Part shown: piece by piece, positions 8,799 through 17,659 of the stretch
Numbering within the stretch: position 1 is the first letter of the stretch
How the letters are laid out: each line of letters opens with the position of its first letter
Source: Acidisarcina polymorpha
GTDB taxonomy: Bacteria > Acidobacteriota > Terriglobia > Terriglobales > Acidobacteriaceae
DNA length: 64,000 nt
Assembly: GCF_003330725.1 (NCBI RefSeq)
Contig: NZ_CP030840.1
Coordinates: forward strand, 6,194,116 to 6,258,115
Direction: 5' to 3'
Program-made: the position numbers and the translations under genes
Notes under the pieces: generated by a model
What the model was told of the DNA's origin: nothing
Database searches by the model: none
The model's input: only the letters and a program-made list of their open reading frames with translations

Positions 8799-9581
8799 AT
8801 GGCTCCCCGCAACCAGACTCAAGCAGCAGTGTTGTTGTGGCCCGCGCGGCGGCTCCCGTTCGAGATCGGTGCGGGAGAGGTTCATCTGTGGGCGTGGGGA
8901 TTCGCGGGAAGCTCGACGCTGGCTGGGGAGGACCTTCGCACCGAAGATCTTCGTACCGAGGATCTTCGCATTCTGGACGATCGGGAGCGGGCGCGGACCG
9001 CGCGGTTTCACTTTCTGCCGGATCGGATCCGCTATTCGGTTTGCCATGCGAATATGCGGAGGATCCTGGGCAGCTACCTGGATATGCCGCCGGAATCCCT
9101 GCTCTTTCGCGAGGGCGCCGGCGGCAAGCCGGAGCTGGACGGTGTGGTGGAGGTCCGCTTCAACCTCAGTCACAGCAAAAGTGTAGCGGTGCTAGGGGTG
9201 GCGTTGGGTATGGAGATCGGTGTCGATGTCGAGGACATCCATCCGATCGAGACCGGGGTCGCGGAGAGGTTCTTTTCGGCGGCCGAACTTGCCCGGCTGC
9301 GGGGGCTGCGCGGCACGGAGTGGTTGGACGGCTTCTATCGGTGCTGGACGCGCAAGGAGGCAATTCTCAAGGGAGAGGGAGTTGGTCTCCGCATCCCGCT
9401 GGATTCCTTTGATGTATCCCTGCTCGCCGATGAACCTACGGCCTTGCTGGCGGCGCGGCCAGAGTCGAAGCTGAGGGTTGGGTGGCGATTGCATGCGCTG
9501 GCGGCGGCGGAGGGAACGATGGGTGCGTTAGCCGTGGACCATCCGGATGTTCGCCTGTGTATGAGCTCGTTTTCCGGTTAA
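8799..9581 (+). CDS. 4'-phosphopantetheinyl transferase (Sfp type)
   Basis: Enzymes of this family attach phosphopantetheine from CoA to a serine of acyl or peptidyl carrier domains. The 260-residue protein has the two Mg/CoA-binding motifs in the right order: GVDVED (about residue 140) and WTRKEAILKGEGVG (about 181). The Sfp-type length suggests broad carrier specificity. A carrier domain is present in this window in the acyl-ACP synthetase fusion near 28.0 kb. The start ATG at 8799 is chosen because the upstream extension contains an 18-bp tandem repeat and is not conserved-looking. A second in-frame tandem repeat (15 bp, three copies, 8932-8976) encodes TEDLR repeats. Its stop codon shares TTAA with the convergent hxlR stop. 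Confidence 0.9.
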   Translation: MAPRNQTQAAVLLWPARRLPFEIGAGEVHLWAWGFAGSSTLAGEDLRTEDLRTEDLRILDDRERARTARFHFLPDRIRYSVCHANMRRILGSYLDMPPESLLFREGAGGKPELDGVVEVRFNLSHSKSVAVLGVALGMEIGVDVEDIHPIETGVAERFFSAAELARLRGLRGTEWLDGFYRCWTRKEAILKGEGVGLRIPLDSFDVSLLADEPTALLAARPESKLRVGWRLHALAAAEGTMGALAVDHPDVRLCMSSFSG

Positions 9582-9958
9582 GACGCAGCGATAAGGGTTT
9601 CAGCATGGTCAACGACGGGCTGTTTTGGACGAGGAAGGCTTGGCAGCATATGGAAATGTTGGCTACCCCAATCACATAGGTTTGCGAGCATTGGAATCAG
9701 CCGTTCCCCCTCTGGCTTTAACGAGTAAGTCACGGCGGGCGGCACCGATGGTGTGACATCGCGTTGCACCAGGCCGCCGGCTTCGAGTAATCGAACTTGT
9801 TCGGTGAGCACCTTTTCGGTGATCTTTGGCAGCTTCCTTCGGAGTTCGGCAAACCGCAAGGGTTGAAACGAAAGATGCCAAAGGATCTGCACCTTCCATT
9901 TGCCTGAAAGCAAGTTGATGGTCGCCTGAACGGGACAGCCGTAGTGTTCTTTCGCCAT
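9578..9958 (-). CDS. HxlR-family winged-helix transcriptional regulator
   Basis: A 126-residue HxlR/YodB-type regulator. Its N-terminal Cys (HYGCPV, residue 7) and the block LLSGKWKVQILWHL are typical of the family, whose single-Cys members often sense electrophiles or quinones. The start at 9958 is set by AAAGGAG with a 7-base spacing. It is divergent from an NmrA-type NAD(P)H-dependent reductase, the usual HxlR target arrangement, so I infer that it controls that gene and itself. The 3' end overlaps the phosphopantetheinyl transferase 3' end by 4 bp. Confidence 0.92.
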   Translation of the reverse strand: MAKEHYGCPVQATINLLSGKWKVQILWHLSFQPLRFAELRRKLPKITEKVLTEQVRLLEAGGLVQRDVTPSVPPAVTYSLKPEGERLIPMLANLCDWGSQHFHMLPSLPRPKQPVVDHAETLIAAS

Positions 9959-9963
9959 GGGTG

Positions 9964-10003
9964 CTCTCCTTTGATCTCTCCTTTTTGATCTCTCCCTTTT
10001 GAT
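9964..10003 (-). repeat. Three tandem Shine-Dalgarno-like repeats before hxlR
   Basis: Read on the minus strand this is ATCAAAAGGGAGAG, ATCAAAAAGGAGAG and ATCAAAGGAGAG, directly followed by CACCC and the hxlR ATG. Only the last copy has normal spacing to the start codon. The array could tune translation or be an operator in the divergent promoter region. Confidence 0.7.
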
Positions 10004-10165
10004 GTCTTCGCGGAAAATCTCTTTTGCTTTGAATCCCGAGGCACTTACTTCTTTGTGCGTACTTCCGCGCACTGATCCTGGCCTGTACTATACCGCCTTG
10101 TGGACCCACCCATGCAGGGTTTCCGGTTGAGAAATCGATCAGACAAGATCACACAAGGAGTAACC

Positions 10166-11035
10166 ATGATTCTCGTCACGGGCGCCTCAGGATCACTGGG
10201 GCGGTTTGTACTCGAAGAAGTCCAGAAGAGCGGCGTACCGCATATCGCTCTTTATCGCAGCGAGGAAGATGCCCGCAAAGTTCCTGCCGGGACGAAGGCG
10301 GTCTTTGGGGATTTTGCCGACAAAGCCAGCCTTGCCCGGGCCCTCGCTGGGGTCGATTCCCTCTTCCTGGTGTGCTCGCCGATTCCGGCACTGGTGGAAC
10401 TCGAAAGCAACGTCATCGACGTTGCGAAAGAGAGCGGCGTTCGATTCGTGCTACTCAACTCCGCGCTCGGGGCGGCCGACTATCCCAAGTCGTTCCCGAG
10501 CTGGCATCGCGCGGTTGAAGACAAGCTGAAAGGTTCGGGCTTGGAGTACTCCATTCTGCGGCCAAATGCGTTTATGCAGAACATCCTCGCCTATATGGCG
10601 CCGAGCATTCGCAAGGAGGGGGCGTTTTATGCGGCGATGGGCGAGGCGAAAACCAGCTTCATCGACGCGCGCGATATTGCTCGAGTGGCAGCGACTATTC
10701 TCAATGCCCCTGGCGAACACGCCGGCAAAATCTATGAATTAAATGGGCCGGAAGCGGTCACTAATGGCGAACTTGCAGCCCGCATCAGCCGGGTAGCGAA
10801 GCGACCCGTCCAATTTATCGATATACCGGAGTCGGCGCAGCGGGCGAGTATGCTCGGTCTCGGCATGCCCGAATGGCAGGTGGATGCCTTGCTCGACCTG
10901 CAGCGCTACTACACTGGCGGCCAGGGCGGTGAAGTCACGGACGTTCTCGAAATGCTGCTGGGAAGAGAACCAACTCGCCTTGATGCGTTCCTGGCCGAGT
11001 TTGCAGAGAGCTTTCGCAACGAAGCAGCGAAATAG
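10166..11035 (+). CDS. NmrA-family NAD(P)-dependent oxidoreductase (QOR2-like)
   Basis: A 289-residue atypical short-chain dehydrogenase of the NmrA/QOR2 type. The dinucleotide motif VTGASGSLGR lies at residues 4-13, and FGDFAD and SILRPNAFMQN are typical of the family. Such enzymes reduce quinones or sense NADP and usually lack the classic Tyr-x-x-x-Lys pair, which I also do not see here. The start is fixed by AAGGAG five bases before ATG at 10166. It is divergent from hxlR and is followed after 17 bp by a SnoaL-like gene, probably in one transcript. Confidence 0.88.
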   Translation: MILVTGASGSLGRFVLEEVQKSGVPHIALYRSEEDARKVPAGTKAVFGDFADKASLARALAGVDSLFLVCSPIPALVELESNVIDVAKESGVRFVLLNSALGAADYPKSFPSWHRAVEDKLKGSGLEYSILRPNAFMQNILAYMAPSIRKEGAFYAAMGEAKTSFIDARDIARVAATILNAPGEHAGKIYELNGPEAVTNGELAARISRVAKRPVQFIDIPESAQRASMLGLGMPEWQVDALLDLQRYYTGGQGGEVTDVLEMLLGREPTRLDAFLAEFAESFRNEAAK

Positions 11036-11052
11036 AGCAGGAGAAGAGCAAA

Positions 11053-11475
11053 ATGAGCGATGTGGCGGAGATAGTAAACCCGAAGACGGGCATGACTCCC
11101 AGTGAGATCCGGGAATTTGTTCGGAACCACTTTGAAGAGTTTGTGAACCGGAAAAACCTCGACATCGGCGACATCAATTTTGCGCCTGAATTTGAAGATC
11201 ACGGCGCGGATGTGCCGCCGGGAATGCCTCCGGGGCCGGCGGGCGCGAAGGCCTATGTGGGCGGAGCCTATAAGAAGTTCCCCGACATCCATGTGGACAT
11301 TCTCGATTTGATCGCCGACGATGACCGGGTTGTGGTGCGCAACCATTGGACGGGCACCGAAGCGGCAACGGGGACGAAGTATGAATTCTCCGGGATTGTG
11401 ATCTGGCGAATTGCTCATCGTCAGCTGGTCGAACGCTGGGCGTATCTGACTGCGCCCCAACCGGTCAAGGGATAA
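11053..11475 (+). CDS. SnoaL-like / ester cyclase family protein
   Basis: A 140-residue single-domain protein of the NTF2-like SnoaL group, with the pattern APEFEDHGAD, then FPDIHVDILDLIADDDRVV and ending in VERWAYL. These small alpha+beta barrels include polyketide cyclases and many proteins of unknown substrate. GCAGGAGAAG upstream of the ATG is a good ribosome binding site. It lies 17 bp behind the NmrA reductase, suggesting joint control by the HxlR regulator. The substrate cannot be told from sequence. Confidence 0.8.
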   Translation: MSDVAEIVNPKTGMTPSEIREFVRNHFEEFVNRKNLDIGDINFAPEFEDHGADVPPGMPPGPAGAKAYVGGAYKKFPDIHVDILDLIADDDRVVVRNHWTGTEAATGTKYEFSGIVIWRIAHRQLVERWAYLTAPQPVKG

Positions 11476-11612
11476 CCTCCGATTGCGGAACGACAGGGCA
11501 AGAACGGTTGGTCCGCTAACCTTGCGAGTTGCAGCGGTTAACGCTGAGACCTTCTCATTGCGTTGACCCTTTCTGTGATCGAAAGTATCGCCAATCAATG
11601 TGGCTCGAGAGA

Positions 11613-12134
11613 TCAATAGGTTGGGTTGCCGATGAGGACAGGCGCAGCCTCACGCTGCGGGCGCACCAGCCAGTAGAAAGCGAGCAGATGGGTGATCATC
11701 AGCACGGGCACATAGAGAATCGGTATAGCATAGGTGGCGCCCAGCTGCCCAGCCAGCGCAGGAAGACCGAGCTTGACGGCATGATAGTAGTCGAGAAGGA
11801 TGTCGACCGTTCCCACGAGATTGAACGCGACGACGAGCGACCAAAAAAGCGGACGCACCCTCACGGTGAGAAGGGCCAACATGGCCAGGATCCCCACTGC
11901 AAAGTCGCCGTAGGCGGCGAAGGCGGCGAAACCAGCGGGCAGATTAGGGCCGACGACGCCGGGAAGAAGAAAGACGAGCCCGAAGAAGCGGAAGCTGTGC
12001 ACAGTCGCAATCACCCGTTGCGCATCGAATCGTTCCATTGACTTGAGCCTGGGCAGGAAATACACGCTGAAGCAAAGCAGGCATGCGACATAACCTAGAA
12101 CCAGCTGCACTTGGAAGAGAGTTTGCGGTGACAT
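11613..12134 (-). CDS. Conserved membrane protein of unknown function
   Basis: A 173-residue protein with about five hydrophobic segments (near residues 8-27, 48-66, 73-90, 98-114 and 138-158) and few charged residues inside them. I do not recognise a family. A strong AGGAGG ribosome binding site precedes the ATG at 12134. It is divergent from a TetR regulator with a 117-bp gap, so it is a likely regulatory target. The 137 bp between it and the SnoaL-like gene hold nothing I can support. Confidence 0.7.
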   Translation of the reverse strand: MSPQTLFQVQLVLGYVACLLCFSVYFLPRLKSMERFDAQRVIATVHSFRFFGLVFLLPGVVGPNLPAGFAAFAAYGDFAVGILAMLALLTVRVRPLFWSLVVAFNLVGTVDILLDYYHAVKLGLPALAGQLGATYAIPILYVPVLMITHLLAFYWLVRPQREAAPVLIGNPTY

Positions 12135-12239
12135 TTAGAGCCTCCTGCGCATAGGATTACGTGCATCATCCAATAGATTCAGACTTATTCGAGCAAGCTC
12201 ACGCGGAGGCGTAGCGACGAGAGATGATTGCCGACATCT

Positions 12240-12245
12240 TATAAT
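12240..12245 (+). promoter_or_regulatory. Candidate -10 box for a leaderless TetR mRNA
   Basis: A perfect TATAAT lies at 12240-12245. With standard spacing, transcription would start at about 12252, exactly the A of the TetR ATG. No Shine-Dalgarno sequence precedes that ATG, in keeping with a leaderless mRNA. A good -35 box is not visible. Confidence 0.4.
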
Positions 12246-12251
12246 GAAGTC

Positions 12252-12827
12252 ATGCGCTACGGGCCCGAACACAAAGCCGAAATCCACCAGAAGATTGTGA
12301 AAGACGCCTCACGGCGGATTCGCGCCGAAGGGATGACGGGTGCCGCGGTTTCCGCCGTCATGCGGGACGCCGGCTTGACCCACGGGGGCTTCTACAAGCA
12401 TTTCGGAAGCAAGGACGAGCTTCTGATGGAGTCTTTAGGCGAGGCATTTCAGCAAATAGCCGATCGACTTGCTCACGACGCCGAGCAGGCCCACCCCGAG
12501 ATGGCGTGGAAGGCGATTGTGAAGACCTACCTGAGCCTGGAATATTGCGAACATGTCGAGTCCGGATGCCCCTTGACGGCGCTCGCACCCGAGCTGGCAA
12601 GGGCCGATCCAGCGATGAAGCCGTGGATCTTTGAGGAGCTGAAGCAATACAGGAGTCGAATGCTTCCGTTCATGCCAGGACAGCGAACTGCCGACAAAGA
12701 GCGCGCTTTTTTTTCCATCTTCTCAACGATGGTTGGGGCGGTTGAGATGGCACGAATGCTGCCCGAGCCGGCGATGCGAGAGAGAGTGCTGGCGAGCGCA
12801 AGGGATCTTCTCTTGCGCAGCTTCTAA
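12252..12827 (+). CDS. TetR/AcrR-family transcriptional regulator
   Basis: A 191-residue TetR-type repressor. The N-terminal helix-turn-helix includes AAVSAVMRDAGLTHGGFYKHFGSKDELL (residues about 32-59), the standard TetR DNA-binding signature. The C-terminal half is a helical ligand domain with a Cys-Pro pair (ESGCPLTALAPEL) as in many AcrR-like proteins. I start it at 12252 rather than an upstream codon because the HTH then has normal distance from the N-terminus. It is divergent from the membrane protein gene and probably regulates it and itself. The ligand is unknown. Confidence 0.9.
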   Translation: MRYGPEHKAEIHQKIVKDASRRIRAEGMTGAAVSAVMRDAGLTHGGFYKHFGSKDELLMESLGEAFQQIADRLAHDAEQAHPEMAWKAIVKTYLSLEYCEHVESGCPLTALAPELARADPAMKPWIFEELKQYRSRMLPFMPGQRTADKERAFFSIFSTMVGAVEMARMLPEPAMRERVLASARDLLLRSF

Positions 12828-12924
12828 TCTTTAGCGTCGAATGGTTAACCGGATTGGGCTCTTGGCGCCATGCTGCGCGTACCGGAGGAGCATGGAGGAG
12901 ACAGAGACTTGTTGTAACTGACAG

Positions 12925-12946
12925 AAGGCCTCCATGCCGAGGCCTT
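12925..12946. terminator. Hairpin between convergent TetR and SBBP genes
   Basis: AAGGCCTC and GAGGCCTT form a perfect 8-bp stem around a 6-base loop, followed by only a short T stretch. Its position between two convergent genes supports a bidirectional terminator role. Confidence 0.5.
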
Positions 12947-12988
12947 TGCTGTCGAACACAGGATTTCGATTTCCAGTCGAAGGCTTGA

Positions 12989-15900
12989 TTAGGGAGTGAC
13001 CTCCTGGGTAAGCACGGGAGAGGACGTTTCGGTGTGTGTCGCGTTGCCCGTATAGACCACAGTGATGGAATGACCGAGCGGGGTGAGCGCTGAAGTGGTG
13101 AATGCGGCAGTAGAGTAGCTTCCGTGGCTGACCAGCGGCGCAGACCCGAGCGTGCCGGTTCCATGGAGGAAGACCACCGAACCCGTCGGTGCTGGACCGG
13201 AGGCCGCAGTTACGGTGGCAGTAAAGGTCACCGGCTGTCCAAAGGCGCTTGGATTGGCCGAAGAGACGAGCGTAATAAATTGGTCCACGATCGCTGCAGT
13301 ATCGATGTCATAAGCCGCTACGGTGACCGTGCTGGGAGTGCCGCCGCTGGGCACGGCAATTGCTTTGATCGTCTCGCTCGAGGAGACGGTAATCGGTCCG
13401 GCATATTTCGTGGACGACTGGGTCGGCGGCGCTCCATTGGTGGTGTAGTAGATGGCCGCGCCGACACTGGGACTGGTTAAGTTCACCTGCTGACTTTTCC
13501 GGTAAGTGCCTGGCAGCGGCAGGGCGACGGGTGCTGAGGCGGTGCTGGAGACGGTTTCCTTGAGTGTTGCGCTCGTCGAAGGCGAGTAGATCGTGCTCCC
13601 TCGATACTTCGCGATGATGTTGTGGCTTCCGGGAGCGAGGTTGACGTAGGCGACGGCGACGCCAGTAAGCCCAATAAGGCTGGTGCTATCCACCTGAGTG
13701 CCATCCACGCTGAAAGTCACTCCTCCACTTAAGAACCCGAAACCATCGTCGGCCGACACATTCGCGAGAAGCGTTATGGCAGTGTTTGCCTTCTGAGGGT
13801 TCGGATCTGCAGACAGGGTGGTCGTAGTGGCCAGCGGGCTTGACGGCTGCTCAGCAAATTTCGTTACGAAGGCGTTATCGGTGAACCCGCCGCTCGAAAC
13901 CAGGTCGAGAGCCTTGTTTTGCTTCTGAAATGCCTTTGCGGTCACCGGAAAATCGGCGGCGTAAGTGGCCCCGGCGACGACTTCCTCGCCAGCCGCTCCT
14001 ATTGCCAAACCATATGCACCTGCGCTGGGGACCCCCGGATCTGGCGAAGGATGACCACCCAAGTACGTGGAGTAGATCAAGGACGAGGCGTCGGATTTCA
14101 ATTCGGTGAAGAAGGCATTTGTCGTACCGGGCCTACACGGGCCAGGCGGATCCAATGAACAGTTGTTGGTCCGCTGGAATGCACCGGGGGTGACCGGGAA
14201 GTCGAGTGACGAGGTGAAGCCGGCGACGAACACGTGGAGCCCTGCGTCGATGCCAATCGAGGTGACTTCCTCGAAATTCGAGCCTCCGAGGTAAGTGGAA
14301 AAAACCAGGGCCGATCCCGCCGGATTCAGCTTGGAAACAAAGCCGGTGAACTCTGAATTTAAATCTCTCGCCTGGACGGCTCCGTCAGTGACAGGAAAAT
14401 CGCTCGATCCTGCTACTCCGGCAACGTAGGCATTTTCCGCGCTATCTACTGCGATGGCATTGATGCAGTCGGCTTTGGAGCCGGAGGTGGCGCTGGCCGT
14501 TCCTCCGAGATACGTTGAGTAATCAAGTCCGCTGCCATCCTCATTGAGTTTCGAGACGAACGCGTTGTTACCAGTCGATGCTTTGTTGACGGTCTGCAGT
14601 GCTCCTGGCGTCGTGGGGAAATGCGTCTGCCGCGTGCAACCTGCCACATAGGCATGGCCTGCGCCATCGACTGCAGTTGCGGATCCTTGATCGTCGGGCG
14701 AGTCGCCTGCGGAAGATCCCCCTAGATAGGTGGAGTACACCAGAGCGCTTCCAGCCGGGTTGAACTTCATAGCGAAAGCGGAGGAAGTTGAGTTAGGAAG
14801 TGTTTTCAGGAAGGCATTCCCAGTTACAGGAAGGCCACCAGAGGTTGCACCGGTGATGTAAGCGTCTCCAGAACTATCCACCGCAATAGCCGAGCTATTG
14901 ATGTTTTGAGCTCCGATCAGGGTCGAATACTCTAGTGAGGATCCTCCAGGACTTACTTTGGTGATGTAGCCAGTGGGGGTGTCACCAATAGACGTGTCGT
15001 AGGCACCGGAGGTTGTCGGAAATTGTCGCCCGAAAAACCGGTCAGGTAAACGGCGCCGCTGCTATCTACGGCGAGTCCATAGACGCGTGTTTCAAATCCT
15101 CCGAAATAGGTGGAATAAATCAAGGTCGACAGAGTTGGGTCTAACTCGGTCAGAAAAGCGCCCGGTGTGGCGCCGCCAGTTGGCTCAAGTGCTCCAGCCG
15201 TAACCGGAAAGTCGACCGAGAAGGTTTGACCCCCGACATAGATATTGCCGCTAGCATCCACCGCGACGCTCTGGGCGTAGTCTCCAAAGTTTCCCGAGTT
15301 TCCGCTTCCGCCAAGATAGGTCGAATACGCCAACACAGGATCGATCACTAACTGCTGGTTATGGTCGTAGGCGCCTAGCTGGAAGGCGACAGTATTCTTC
15401 GCCGATACAACGAAGCTGCTGGCAACCGTCTGGCGCTGGCCATCTTTCATCTGATAGGCGATCGGCTTATGGAAGGCTATCTCTCCGCCTTCGGAGAGGA
15501 TCTGCAGATCCCCATTCCTGGCCAGCTTTAATTGCTGAGCTCCGGTAAAATGCAGCTTTACGGCATGAGTATCGGCATTCCGGGTAATGACAAAGTCATA
15601 TTCAAGTTGTCGCTGGTTGCCGTAGTACACCAGATCGATACCGGGGTAGACGCTGGAGTACTTCACCCGGGCATAAGTCGGAATGCTGCTGTGCCACTTC
15701 GAAGGATCGCTGCCGGTGAAGTAGTTCACCTTACCGGGCAAGGGATCGGTCCCGCTTACCTGTAATCCCCCGGAAGCACCGACCAGTTCCATGCGAACGA
15801 CCTCGGTCTCGAACTTCTGATCTTTTGCAATGGCGGATGGCAGTGGCCGATCGGAAGAGGCTTTTCCTGGCTGTGGTGTCCTTTTGCTCAGCGCCAGCAC

Positions 15901-16167
15901 CGCTGCATGGCCGGTCAGAAAGAGGGAGTATCCCGGGCCGCGAGAGAGAAAGCGCACCTGCGGGTCAGTCTGACCCTGGTTCGCTTCGAAGCTCAACGGT
16001 AGTTGGCTGCGGGTGGCCGATACTGCCGGCGGCGCTGACTGGATGGAGGTCGCTGGCACCGACCGAGATGCGAGCTTACTCGGCAAGTCAGCGGCGACGG
16101 TCTGTGAATGCGCGGTGAGGAAAGTCGTCGATAGCAGGCAAGTTGTCAGGAGGAGAGGAACTTTCAT
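12989..16167 (-). pseudogene. Secreted SBBP-repeat protein, frameshifted
   Basis: A large exported protein of about 1,059 residues. From the N-terminus: a signal peptide (MKVPLLLTTCLLSTTFLTA), a domain starting LPLSFEANQGQTDPQVRFLS as in many SBBP proteins, and about seven SBBP beta-propeller repeats marked by YSTYLGG. It ends with an Ig-like domain, a chitobiase-type C-terminal domain (IYYTTNGAPPTQSS) and a final Ig-like domain. The reading frame breaks at about 15017-15021: upstream it reads TGFSGDNF, and the natural continuation PTTSGAYDTS lies in another frame, which one extra C would restore. No stop lies between the break and the downstream part. It is either a true pseudogene or a sequencing error in a C run. 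Confidence 0.85.
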
Positions 16168-16413
16168 GGGGAGTGGCTCCAGGCGGTCAGCCAGCAGAGA
16201 TCCTGCTTAGAATGCCAACCGCTGTTTAAGATCAGGATTGATAGTCTGGATACATTCACGTGCATCGCAGACAAGCCTTTTCTTTTGCCACAAGAGCCTG
16301 GACCAGATTATCGCCGTTGTCAATTCGGAAGATCCCAAGTTGTCCGTACTTTTGGAATCAGTCCCCTGCTCATCCCACTTGCTTTATCGCCTTGCTTTAC
16401 CTGCATAGTTTCA

Positions 16414-16450
16414 CTCCGCAACACTGCATCTTTCTCCGCGACACTGAAGC
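16414..16450 (+). repeat. Imperfect 20-bp tandem repeat in an intergenic gap
   Basis: CTCCGCRACACTG recurs with a period of 20 bp in the 292-bp gap between the SBBP gene and the carbonic anhydrase stop. I see no gene or other element in that gap. Confidence 0.5.
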
Positions 16451-16459
16451 ACCTGGCTA

Positions 16460-17014
16460 CTAGGCACGGATGGGCTCTGCGGGGATGACGATCTCAGCAA
16501 GCCCGGTCGCCACATCATAGACAATGCCGGAAAGGAGCCACTCGCCGGGCAAGGCGGGGATCGCTTTGAGGATTGCCACGTCGACGGCCACCGCTTCGCG
16601 AGGATTCATAACTGCCTTCGACGGAAGGTCTTCCTCGGATACCTGAAAATAGTGTGCCAGCATGGCAGGATCGCCACCGAGGCGGGTGATGCCGCAGTCG
16701 GTGTGGTGAAGAACGACGAGATGGAATTCGCCACCGCCTCCGGGTATTTTGCCGGCCACCTGGCCGATCCGCCCCAGTAGGCCAATCTGCTCCAGCAGAC
16801 CCGGCGTGATGCGACCACCGATGTTGCGTATGACAACGGCCTCACCGGGCTGCAATCCGAGGACGAAGGCTGGATCCACGCGCATGTCCGCGCAGCCGAT
16901 GACAACGGCCTTTACCTTGGGAAGGGAATCCGGCAAAGACAACAGAGTTTTCGCAGCAGACTGCTCCGCTGCGAACTTCTTGTTCCGATCCAAGAACTGA
17001 TCTAACTGGCTCAT
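16460..17014 (-). CDS. Beta-class carbonic anhydrase
   Basis: Carbonic anhydrase interconverts CO2 and bicarbonate. The 184-residue protein has the beta-class zinc ligands and dyad: CADMR (Cys41, Asp43, Arg45), RNIGGRI and HHTDCG (His104, Cys107). It is compact, like the small cab-type clade, and has no signal peptide. AGGGGAA lies just upstream of the ATG at 17014. It stands alone in transcription, so its metabolic partner cannot be inferred. Confidence 0.92.
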   Translation of the reverse strand: MSQLDQFLDRNKKFAAEQSAAKTLLSLPDSLPKVKAVVIGCADMRVDPAFVLGLQPGEAVVIRNIGGRITPGLLEQIGLLGRIGQVAGKIPGGGGEFHLVVLHHTDCGITRLGGDPAMLAHYFQVSEEDLPSKAVMNPREAVAVDVAILKAIPALPGEWLLSGIVYDVATGLAEIVIPAEPIRA

Positions 17015-17249
17015 CTGATTCCCCTGTCATTGCAGATTTGTAGTCATTGGACGGATTCCGGGAAAGCCGGCCAGGGTTGCTTTACATTCATCATCAAGTC
17101 CCCTGGGGGTATGCCACAACCATGCTTCCAACAAATGCGGGTTAATCTTCCATTCGTCCATAGCGGTTCTGCTGTGCTAACTCCGATCTATGGGAACACC
17201 CGCGTCAGCAGCCGAACGAGAGTCGAGCGCAGAGTTTCAGGAGGAAGTT

Positions 17250-17530
17250 TCAGGGAAGAAGGACAACCTTACCTTGCACCGTGCGCGACTCGGCCAACGT
17301 CATCGCTGCACTCGCCTCGGCGAGTGGGAATCGCGCCGCGATCGGCGGATTGATGGCCCCCTTGGCTAGAAGGTCACACAACGCGGAGAGGTCTTCGCGC
17401 AGCCGGTTGTGGAATGCTTTGGCGCAATGCGGCTGCCGGTCCAGACGTTATAGAAGGTAGCGTAGTGCAAGTTTGGCAGCGCGTTCCATAGAGCGATCTG
17501 AGACAGGAACTTCACGAAAACTTTGAACGG
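17250..17530 (-). pseudogene. Remnant of a zinc-type alcohol dehydrogenase/quinone reductase (C-terminal part)
   Basis: On the minus strand one frame reads FLSQIALWNALPNLHYATF, and after a shift another frame reads NRLREDLSALCDLLAKGA followed by RFPLAEASAAMTLAES and GKVVLLP with a stop at 17250-17252. This is the conserved end of zinc-binding dehydrogenase/NADPH:quinone reductase proteins. The N-terminal two thirds are missing and the remainder is frameshifted, so it is a dead fragment. Apart from it, the 645 bp between the carbonic anhydrase and the next start show only a short direct repeat (AGTTTCAGG twice near 17233). Confidence 0.7.
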
Positions 17531-17659
17531 AGACTCTCTGCGGTGTTGAGAGCTCGTTGGTTTGCGAACGGCGCTTCGGCGGCGCTTTCACCGCGTGTCT
17601 GCAGCGCTCCGCGCCGTTTGAAGCTGGAAGGGAAAGGCTCTAGTAGACTGAACTTCAGC

